Source: Ilumatobacter coccineus YM16-304
GTDB taxonomy: Bacteria; Actinomycetota; Acidimicrobiia; Acidimicrobiales; Ilumatobacteraceae
Length of the DNA: 64,000 nucleotides
Direction of reading: 5' to 3'
NCBI RefSeq assembly: GCF_000348785.1
Contig: NC_020520.1
Span: forward strand, 434,001 to 498,000
A program made the position numbers and the translations under genes. Shown here one piece after another: positions 58,204-64,000 of the stretch; within the stretch, counting starts at the first letter, position 1, and each line of letters starts with the position of its first letter. The notes under the pieces were generated by a model. It was not told the origin of the DNA, made no database searches, and was given only the letters and a program-made list of their open reading frames with translations.

Positions 58204-60393
58204 TCAGTGTGCTTTGGCGATCGACACCTGTGACCAGTCGATGTCGGTGGCCGACCCGTCGGTGAACGAGCTTCCCGAACAGGGCGCCTGCGTTCCGTAC
58301 AGCTGCCACAGACCCTGCTTGTCGCCGTCGGAGAACGTCGTGTTCGCCGTGAGCTCGGGGTACATCAACTGCTCCTTGAGCGTGGCGGAATCCCAGTTGC
58401 CGGCGTTCGGGTCGAGGCCTTGGAACGCATTGCTCGGCGCGCCGTACTGGTCGAAATCGCTGACGTGGCCGAGCCCCATGAGGTGCCCGATCTCGTGCGT
58501 GGCCGTGGCGATGCGCTCGGCCGACGACCGCAGGCTGCCCAGGTAGACCACCGCGAAGCCACGGAACATGAGCCCGTCGGGCGTGCCGAGACCACCGGCG
58601 ACACCGATCACCCCGTTGCTGCTCCGGGGCGTGTCGGCAGGGGTGCTGTACCCGATGACGACGTCGGCCCCCGGCGGCAGATACTTGTACGGCAGGTCGG
58701 GAGTGGGGTCGGGCTGTTCGGGTTGGAGCAGATCGTCGGCCAGGTTCATCCCGGCTGACGTGACACCGGCGTACTGGAAGTCGACGCCGCTGTAGCGCTC
58801 GACCTCTTCGATCGACGTGAACAGGTCGGCGATCGCGTCGTCGTCGGCGATGTCGATGTTGAGCGCGTACCGGATCGGGTCGCACGCTCGGTACGCCACG
58901 GCCTTCGTCGGGTTCGGCCGCACGCCGGTGGCGCTGTAGGTCTGGCGGTCGAAGAGGAAGTCGTACGGCTCGTTCGGCGGTTGCGCGCCGAGCGGTTCGG
59001 GGACGAACGTGCTCGGCTCGATCGTCTTGTCGATGCCGAACCCGGCCGGCGGCGTCGCCTCGTCGTCGAGGAAGTAGCCGGTGGCGTCGACGATGACGTG
59101 CGTGCGGGTGCTCGGCAGGAGATCGATCGCTCCGGTCGCCTCGTCGATCGTGGTGATCGCGTGGTTGGGCACCGTCTGGCCGCTCGTGGTGAAGTTCAAC
59201 GACGAGGTCGTCGGCTCGGCCGCACCGCTGGGATAGGCCTTGATGAAGCCGCGGCTCGACGACTGGTGACCGGTGATGTTGAGCGCGATCGCCTTGGCTC
59301 CCTCGTCGGGAACCTCGGCGAATCCTGCCAACGTGAGCGTGAACAACTCATCGGATTCGAGTGGCTCGCCGTCGCCCTGTCCGTTGTCGTCGCGCGTGTC
59401 GAGGAATCGCGTGGGGGTGAACGGAACGAACAGACCGTCGGTGGTGCTGTCGTCGTCGGCGCCGGTGAAGTAGCCGGTGATGTCGATGGTGAGGTCGCTG
59501 CCGACGTTGGTGTAGATGTCGACCTTGCCGTCGGTGAGTCCGGAGATCACCTGGTTGCCGGCGTTGTACCCGACGCCCAGCACGTTGACGTTGGCCGTGT
59601 CGGGACGGCTCGTGCCCGACTGCCACACCGTGTAGAACCCGCGCCCGTTCGCCTGGACGGCGGTGACGTTCATGACCACGCCGGACGCCTCGGCCGGCAC
59701 ACCAGCGGTGGTGAGGTCGAACGTGCGGGTCTCCTCGGCGGCCATCGGCTCGCCGTTGCGGGTGTCGGTGTGGCGCACCGGGCCGAGTGCGACGAATCGT
59801 CCGGACTCGGTTGCGCCCGATCGGACGAACACGCCGAACACGTCGACGGTCACGTCGGCGTCGGTCGAGGCGTAGAACGAGATCTTGCGTTCGAGTCCGA
59901 GTGGGGCGATGACGAGGTTGCCGATCGTGTGGCCCGGGAACTGGGTGTTGTTGGTGGCGGTCGTGAGGCGAGGCGAGCCGGTCGGCCACATCGTGGCGTA
60001 GCCGTTGCTGCCCGCGTTGATCACGGTCGTGTTGACGACGACGGCGGTGATGTCGTCGGGTGAAACGCCGGCGGCGCTTGCCACTCCGGTCGTCGTGACC
60101 GGGTCGAGCGAGATCGACGACCCGCGGTAGACCTTGCCGTAGGCCGGATCGCTTCGGGTGTCGAGTGCGCGGATCGGCTCGATCGGGACGAATGCCGAGG
60201 CCCCGGCGGTGAGGTGGTCGGAGCCGATGTCGGACGATGCAGACGACTCCGACAACACGGGCGTGGGGATGGTGTCGTCGGCCCCGGCGATCGACGTTGT
60301 CGTCGCCCCGGTCGCGCCGAGACTCGCCAGGATCATCGAGACGCCGAGCGCCACGACCACAACCGGACGCCGTGCACGTCTCGTCGAAATCAT
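58204..60393 (-). CDS. Secreted zinc metalloprotease with three LDTR-type repeat modules
   Basis: The 729-residue product has a signal peptide (VVVVALGVSMILASLGATGA), three tandem modules of about 125 residues with landmarks ALDTRSD, VMNVTAVQANGRGFYTVW, TANVNVLGVGYNAGNQVI and ITGYF, then a C-terminal metalloprotease domain. The zinc site HEIGHLMGLGH is a complete HExxHxxGxxH metzincin motif, and the family Met-turn is probably LKEQLMYPE. Cysteines near the start and end of the domain may form a disulfide. The module also occurs in the protein at 33252. The start is fixed by TAGGGT 7 bases upstream. Confidence 0.87.
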   Translation of the reverse strand: MISTRRARRPVVVVALGVSMILASLGATGATTTSIAGADDTIPTPVLSESSASSDIGSDHLTAGASAFVPIEPIRALDTRSDPAYGKVYRGSSISLDPVTTTGVASAAGVSPDDITAVVVNTTVINAGSNGYATMWPTGSPRLTTATNNTQFPGHTIGNLVIAPLGLERKISFYASTDADVTVDVFGVFVRSGATESGRFVALGPVRHTDTRNGEPMAAEETRTFDLTTAGVPAEASGVVMNVTAVQANGRGFYTVWQSGTSRPDTANVNVLGVGYNAGNQVISGLTDGKVDIYTNVGSDLTIDITGYFTGADDDSTTDGLFVPFTPTRFLDTRDDNGQGDGEPLESDELFTLTLAGFAEVPDEGAKAIALNITGHQSSSRGFIKAYPSGAAEPTTSSLNFTTSGQTVPNHAITTIDEATGAIDLLPSTRTHVIVDATGYFLDDEATPPAGFGIDKTIEPSTFVPEPLGAQPPNEPYDFLFDRQTYSATGVRPNPTKAVAYRACDPIRYALNIDIADDDAIADLFTSIEEVERYSGVDFQYAGVTSAGMNLADDLLQPEQPDPTPDLPYKYLPPGADVVIGYSTPADTPRSSNGVIGVAGGLGTPDGLMFRGFAVVYLGSLRSSAERIATATHEIGHLMGLGHVSDFDQYGAPSNAFQGLDPNAGNWDSATLKEQLMYPELTANTTFSDGDKQGLWQLYGTQAPCSGSSFTDGSATDIDWSQVSIAKAH

Positions 60394-60400
60394 TCGAGCG

Positions 60401-60406
60401 ACCCTA
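60401..60406 (-). promoter_or_regulatory. -10 box (TAGGGT), leaderless promoter
   Basis: TAGGGT on the minus strand with 7 bases to the ATG at 60393. Confidence 0.5.
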
Positions 60407-60544
60407 TGCGCTCGAACGCTGTGAGTGACCTCGCCGGGCGACGAACATCGCGCGAACTCGGCGAACGTCGAGATGTGCCAGCGACGGACGGGAGCGACGG
60501 ACGGGCCGAGGCGCCGGCGATCGCTGGGACACGGTGCTCGTGGG

Positions 60545-60619
60545 TGGTGCCTCCCCAGGGGCTCGAACCCTGAACCAATGGATTAAAAGTCCACTGCTCT
60601 ACCATTGAGCTAGAGAGGC
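60545..60619 (-). tRNA. tRNA-Lys (anticodon TTT)
   Basis: The minus strand folds into a complete cloverleaf: acceptor GCCTCTC with GGGAGGC, D arm AGCTCAATGGTAGAGC, anticodon loop CTTTTAA (anticodon TTT), T arm CAGGG-TTCGAGC-CCCTG. Discriminator A is followed by an encoded CCA end (60545-60547). The rest of the gap 60394-60759 holds only promoters. Confidence 0.96.
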
Positions 60620-60746
60620 GTGGTGCGGCCCAGAGCGTATGCGCGGATCTGCCCGGTCACAGCAGTCGATGTGCCCGACTCGCGGAGATGTTGCGATTAC
60701 ATGTCATTCTGCAGCTCGTCCGTCATGCGCTCCAGAGTTTGTCACC

Positions 60747-60752
60747 TAGACT
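60747..60752 (+). promoter_or_regulatory. -10 box (TAGACT), leaderless promoter of the TetR gene
   Basis: TAGACT with 7 bases to the ATG at 60760. Confidence 0.5.
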
Positions 60753-60759
60753 GACGAAC

Positions 60760-61398
60760 ATGGCCTCTTCGCAGACCTCACAAGTTGCCGACGGGCGCTC
60801 GGCGCGACGTGAACGGAACCGCGAAGCGGTGATCGACGCATTCATCGACCTCATCATGAACGGTGAGAACGACCCGTCGGTCGACGACATCGCCGACAAG
60901 GCGGGCGTGTCGTATCGCTCGGTGTATCGCTACTTCGAAGATCGCACCGACATGATGGCGGCGGCCGCCGACCGGGCGATGCAGTGGATTCGTCCGCTGC
61001 TCGTCGAGGCGTCGGGTCCGTACAAGGCCAACGATCCGCTCGACCACCGCATCGATGCCGTGGTCGACGCCCGGTCGGAGGTATACATGCAGATCGCCGA
61101 AGTGCTGCGCACCGCACTGCTGCGCTCGAACAGTGAGCCCTTCGTGGCCAACGAGCTGTACCAGGCGCGTGAGCTGCTCCGCGAGCAGATCAACGTCCGC
61201 TTCGCCAACGAGCTCGACGCGTTCTCGCCCCGCGAGCGCGAACTGCGCCTCACCTCGATCGACCAGACACTCCAGTTCCAGTCGCTCGAATACGTGATGC
61301 ACGATCGTGGACACACCCGCGAAGAGCTCGAGCGGTACCTCCGCGGCCAGATCCGCCTCGCGCTGATCACGCCCGAAGCCGACCTCGACCCCCGCTGA
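60760..61398 (+). CDS. TetR-family transcriptional regulator
   Basis: The 212-residue product has an N-terminal TetR helix-turn-helix (RNREAVIDAFIDLIMNG, SVDDIADKAGVSYRSVYRYFEDRTDMM) and an all-helical C-terminal ligand domain. It sits 98 bases upstream of the leader ORF and cytochrome P450 in the same direction, so the P450 is a plausible target (inference). The ATG is fixed by a -10 box 7 bases upstream; an upstream frame from 60688 is not used. Confidence 0.85.
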   Translation: MASSQTSQVADGRSARRERNREAVIDAFIDLIMNGENDPSVDDIADKAGVSYRSVYRYFEDRTDMMAAAADRAMQWIRPLLVEASGPYKANDPLDHRIDAVVDARSEVYMQIAEVLRTALLRSNSEPFVANELYQARELLREQINVRFANELDAFSPRERELRLTSIDQTLQFQSLEYVMHDRGHTREELERYLRGQIRLALITPEADLDPR

Positions 61399-61484
61399 CC
61401 TGCCGCCGAACGCGGCGTCGTCGCGCGTCGAACCGGGCCTGAAACGACGTTGCTCCGTCTCGCCCGCGGGCGGGTTCATCGTCC

Positions 61485-61490
61485 TACCAT
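61485..61490 (+). promoter_or_regulatory. -10 box (TACCAT), leaderless promoter of the P450 leader ORF
   Basis: TACCAT with 6 bases to the ATG of the 20-codon leader ORF at 61497. Confidence 0.45.
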
Positions 61491-61496
61491 CGGCCC

Positions 61497-61559
61497 ATGA
61501 GGGGCTCCGATCACATCACCCGAACCCGAGCGCTGACCCGACGCGGAGCGTTGCGATGA
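61497..61559 (+). CDS. 20-codon leader peptide overlapping the P450 start
   Basis: The ATG directly follows a TACCAT box by 6 bases, and the ORF MRGSDHITRTRALTRRGALR ends with a TGA that overlaps the ATG of the P450 gene (ATGA). It is rich in Arg codons, so a leaderless mRNA would translate it first and re-initiate at the P450. This could be a translational switch. Confidence 0.5.
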   Translation: MRGSDHITRTRALTRRGALR

Positions 61560-62824
61560 TCGAGCCGCTCGACTCCGTCGACGAGGTCGACTTCTTCGAC
61601 CCCGCCACCAACGACTGCCCGTACCATGCATACCGGACCCTGCGCGAGGACGCGCCGGTCTGGCAGGACCCGCGCACCAAGATGTGGACGCTCACGCGCT
61701 ACGAGGACGTGAAGCGAGCGGCCCGCGACGTCGAGGTGTTCTCGTCGGTCAAGCCGCGCGGGCGCGTCGACCCCAACGCCGCCCTGACGCGCCAGATGTA
61801 CGAAGACAAGGGCTGGGTTCCGGGGCGCACGCTCGCCGGCCGCAACGACCCCGAGCACAAGGAGATGCGCGCGCTGTTCAGCCACGCATTCCGCCAATCC
61901 CGGATCACTGCGCTCGAACCGCAGATCATCGAGATCGCCGACGATCTGATGAGCGATTGCATCGCCGCTGCGGTCGAGACCGGTGACTGCGACTGGGTGA
62001 AGCGGATGGCGGTGCCGCTCCCGCTTCTCGTCATCGGTATCCAGATGGGAGCGAACCCCGACGACATCTGGCGCATCAAGGCGTGGACCGATGCGTGGGT
62101 GCAGCGTCTGGGGATGATGCAAACGCACGACGAAGTGGTCTGGTCGACCGAGATGGAGATCGAGGCGCAGCACTACTTCCAGCCGATCTTCGAGCGCCTG
62201 CGCGAGCAGCCCGACGAGACGCTGCTGTCGGATCTGGTCAACACCGTCATCCCGGAGTGGGGGCGCACGCTCACCGACGAAGAACTCCACGCCGAGATGA
62301 TGGCCGACACGTTCGTCGGCGGTTCGGAGACCACGACCAACGCGATCAGTCAGGGCCTGAAGCTGCTCGTCGAGCATCCCGAGCAGTGGGCGAAGCTCAA
62401 GTCCGACCCCGAGCGCTACCTCCCCGTACTCGCCGAGGAGGCGATCCGGCTCGAAGGCCCGGTCCAGACGCTGTTCCGCTACACGACGCGCGATGTCGAG
62501 GTGTCGGGCACGACGATTCCGGCCGGCTCGATGGTCGCGATGCGCTGGGGATCGGCGAACCGCGATGCCGACGTGTTCACCGACGCCGATCGTTTCGACC
62601 TCGACCGACCCGACTACAAGCAGCACGTGGGCTTCGGGTTCGGCACCCACTTCTGTCTCGGAGCGCCGCTCGCCCGACGGGAGATCATCCACGCGTTCCG
62701 CGCGCTGGTCGACCGCGTCGACGACGTCGCCTTCGTGGAGGGCGCCAACGACTTCCGCATCGCGCCCAACTACGTGCTCCGAGCGCTCGAAGAACTCCAC
62801 GTCACGTTCACGCCGACCTCCTGA
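61556..62824 (+). CDS. Cytochrome P450
   Basis: The 422-residue monooxygenase has the I-helix motif FVGGSETTTNAIS (oxygen-binding groove, Glu/Thr variant), the K-helix ExxR in EEAIRLEGPVQ and the heme-binding FGFGTHFCLGAPLARRE. It has no membrane anchor, consistent with soluble bacterial class I enzymes fed by a separate ferredoxin and reductase. The substrate is unknown. The ATG at 61556 overlaps the stop of a 20-codon leader ORF. A TetR regulator precedes it. Confidence 0.92.
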   Translation: MIEPLDSVDEVDFFDPATNDCPYHAYRTLREDAPVWQDPRTKMWTLTRYEDVKRAARDVEVFSSVKPRGRVDPNAALTRQMYEDKGWVPGRTLAGRNDPEHKEMRALFSHAFRQSRITALEPQIIEIADDLMSDCIAAAVETGDCDWVKRMAVPLPLLVIGIQMGANPDDIWRIKAWTDAWVQRLGMMQTHDEVVWSTEMEIEAQHYFQPIFERLREQPDETLLSDLVNTVIPEWGRTLTDEELHAEMMADTFVGGSETTTNAISQGLKLLVEHPEQWAKLKSDPERYLPVLAEEAIRLEGPVQTLFRYTTRDVEVSGTTIPAGSMVAMRWGSANRDADVFTDADRFDLDRPDYKQHVGFGFGTHFCLGAPLARREIIHAFRALVDRVDDVAFVEGANDFRIAPNYVLRALEELHVTFTPTS

Positions 62825-62888
62825 ACACACCCGCCGAAGCCAGTTCGGTTCGGAGGGAACCGCTTGCGGGACGAGTGCGACAACGCGA

Positions 62889-63371
62889 TCAGGGCGGCGT
62901 GTCGCCGAGCAGCCAGCGCGGGCCGCTGCCGTGTTGGGCCGCGGTGTCGACGGGGTTGTAGAGCGCACACGCATCGAGGCTGAGGCAGCCGCAGCCGATG
63001 CACCCGTCGAGCTTGTCGCGCATCGACTCGAGGAGTGCGATCCGTTCGTCGAGCAGCGGGCGCCAACTCGTGGCGAACTTCGCCCAGTCGCGTTTCGTGG
63101 GCGTGCGACCTTCTGGGAGGGTGGCCAGCGACCGCTCGATCTCGCTCAGCGACAGCCCGATCCGCTGGGCCACCTTGATGAAGCTGACGCGGCGGAGCAC
63201 GTCGGCGCGATAGCGGCGGTGTCCCGACTCGTTGCGATCCGACGTGATGAGACCATTCGCCTCGTAGAAGCGGATCGCCGACGTGGCGAGGCCGGCTCGC
63301 TGGGCGACCTCGCCGATGGCGAGCAGCCGCGACCTTTCGGCCCGTGTGGATCGACCCTTGACTTCAACCAT
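62889..63371 (-). CDS. soxR: SoxR-type MerR-family redox regulator
   Basis: The 160-residue product has a MerR helix-turn-helix and wing (LLAIGEVAQRAGLATSAIRFYEANGLI, ESGHRRYRADVLRRVSFI), a dimerisation helix, and the SoxR 2Fe-2S motif C124, C127, C129, C135 (CIGCGCLSLDAC, the same C-x2-C-x-C-x5-C spacing as E. coli SoxR). It senses redox-cycling compounds and, when oxidised, untwists a promoter with a 19-bp spacer. Exactly such a promoter lies just upstream, driving the Rieske gene. The ATG at 63371 is inside the operator palindrome, so the gene is autoregulated. Confidence 0.93.
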   Translation of the reverse strand: MVEVKGRSTRAERSRLLAIGEVAQRAGLATSAIRFYEANGLITSDRNESGHRRYRADVLRRVSFIKVAQRIGLSLSEIERSLATLPEGRTPTKRDWAKFATSWRPLLDERIALLESMRDKLDGCIGCGCLSLDACALYNPVDTAAQHGSGPRWLLGDTPP

Positions 63372-63388
63372 TGTTGAAGTCTTACGGT
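63358..63388 (+). promoter_or_regulatory. SoxR/MerR-type promoter with 19-bp spacer and dyad
   Basis: -35 TTGACT (63358-63363), a 19-base spacer, and -10 TACGGT (63383-63388). The spacer and flanks contain ACTTCAACCATTGTTGAAGT (63361-63380), 8-bp arms around CATT. The over-long spacer with a central dyad is the hallmark of MerR-family activation. It also overlaps the soxR start codon. Confidence 0.88.
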
Positions 63389-63396
63389 GTGCCGAC

Positions 63397-64000
63397 ATGA
63401 CCGCAACACCCAATGCCGCAACACCGAACATCACCGCGACCGACGCCGAGCCGGAAGCCGAGGCTCGGCAGGCTCCCGTGGCCGATCTCGCCGACCTCGC
63501 CGACGGGTCGATGAAGATGCTCAAGGTCGACGGCCATCGCGTGTGCCTCGTGCGCACCAGCTCCGGAGTCCACGCGCTCGACCACGCCTGCCCGCACGAG
63601 GGCTACGGGCTCACGCAGGGCAACCTCGACGGCGACGTGCTCACGTGTGCGTGGCACAACTGGAAGTTCAAGGTCACCGACGGGACCTGCGTGCTCGGCG
63701 AGGAAGCGGTCCGCGTGCACGACGTCGACGTCGACCCCAACGGCGAGATCCGGGTCACGCTCAATCGGCCCGACCCGCAATCGCTCCGGCCACAGCTGAT
63801 GGCGAGTCTGCGGCGCGGTACCGAGAAGCACTACGTCGGTCAGATCGCTCGCGACACCGTCCGCCTCCTCAAAGCGGGAGCCGAGCCTGCGGAGATCATG
63901 TGGGACGCGGCGGAACACGGCCTCCCGCGCGCCGAGTACGGGTGGGACCACGCGCTCGCCTCGGCGACCGACTGCCTCGCCATGGTCGATCTGTACGACG
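63397..64000 (+). CDS. Rieske-domain protein (partial, runs off the right edge)
   Basis: The frame is open from the ATG at 63397 to the window end (about 201 residues). A Rieske ferredoxin-type domain shows both ligand pairs, CPHEGYGL and CAWHNWKF, without the extra disulfide cysteines of respiratory Rieske proteins, so it is more like an oxygenase ferredoxin. After the domain comes a helical region (LRRGTEKHYVGQIARDTVRLLKAGAEP) of a fused second domain. It is the likely direct SoxR target. TACGGT lies 8 bases before the ATG. Confidence 0.85.
   Translation, partial: MTATPNAATPNITATDAEPEAEARQAPVADLADLADGSMKMLKVDGHRVCLVRTSSGVHALDHACPHEGYGLTQGNLDGDVLTCAWHNWKFKVTDGTCVLGEEAVRVHDVDVDPNGEIRVTLNRPDPQSLRPQLMASLRRGTEKHYVGQIARDTVRLLKAGAEPAEIMWDAAEHGLPRAEYGWDHALASATDCLAMVDLYD

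Overview
The window is a continuous piece of a high-GC actinobacterial chromosome. I place it in the class Acidimicrobiia (Ilumatobacter-like); this is an inference from style and gene content, not a database result. Supporting signs are a contiguous 14-gene nuo operon next to an unusual quinol:cytochrome c oxidoreductase operon, Gram-positive type LexA boxes, DUF222/HNH (13E12-type) genes, and many start codons that lie 5-8 bases after a TANNNT -10 box, meaning leaderless mRNAs. Genes are tightly packed with many ATGA or TGATG overlaps.

Layout. 1-5.5 kb: the end of an ABC1/UbiB-type kinase, a small acidic protein, a long-chain polyprenyl diphosphate synthase and a TrkA-TrkH potassium uptake pair. 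5.5-7.8 kb: a truncated globin with an NsrR/IscR-like Rrf2 regulator, and a geranylgeranyl-reductase-family flavoprotein. 7.8-14.3 kb: a cytochrome bc-type complex with split cytochrome b, Rieske protein, mono- and diheme cytochromes c, an 8Fe ferredoxin and two uncharacterised membrane proteins. 14.3-29.8 kb: complex I, nuoA to nuoN. Together with the prenyl synthase these form a quinone-based respiratory core. 29.8-44.8 kb: accessory genes, including a NERD-helicase, two SOS-controlled HNH nucleases, secreted proteins, an ArsR/SRPBCC unit, a diguanylate cyclase, a solenoid-repeat protein and a large nuclease-helicase. 44.8-50.5 kb: lipoproteins, two paralogous peptidoglycan-binding proteins, a homocysteine methyltransferase and an APH-like kinase, studded with five copies of a 31-37 bp palindrome. 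50.5-64 kb: a MerB-like gene with an in-frame UGA, a LigD-like phosphoesterase, a CoxL-like molybdoenzyme flanked by 36-bp repeat arrays, a modular metalloprotease, tRNA-Lys, a TetR/P450 locus and a SoxR/Rieske pair that runs off the edge.

Main discovery candidate. On the minus strand at 50525-51187 lies an organomercurial-lyase (MerB)-like gene whose reading frame is interrupted by one TGA. That TGA sits where MerB carries its second catalytic cysteine: C87 and D90 match the MerB Cys96/Asp99 spacing, and codon 148 matches Cys159. The frame continues for 72 recognisable codons. Immediately downstream of the TGA is a hairpin with a bulged U and a GGUC apical loop, at nearly the same spacing as the E. 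coli fdhF SECIS. I read this as a selenocysteine-containing MerB homologue.

Other notable structure: a five-copy palindrome that brackets a decayed hydrolase gene; a conserved leader in front of both peptidoglycan-binding genes; LexA boxes on the promoters of both DUF222 nucleases; a textbook 19-bp-spacer SoxR promoter; and a window-wide leaderless promoter signature that was also used here to choose start codons.
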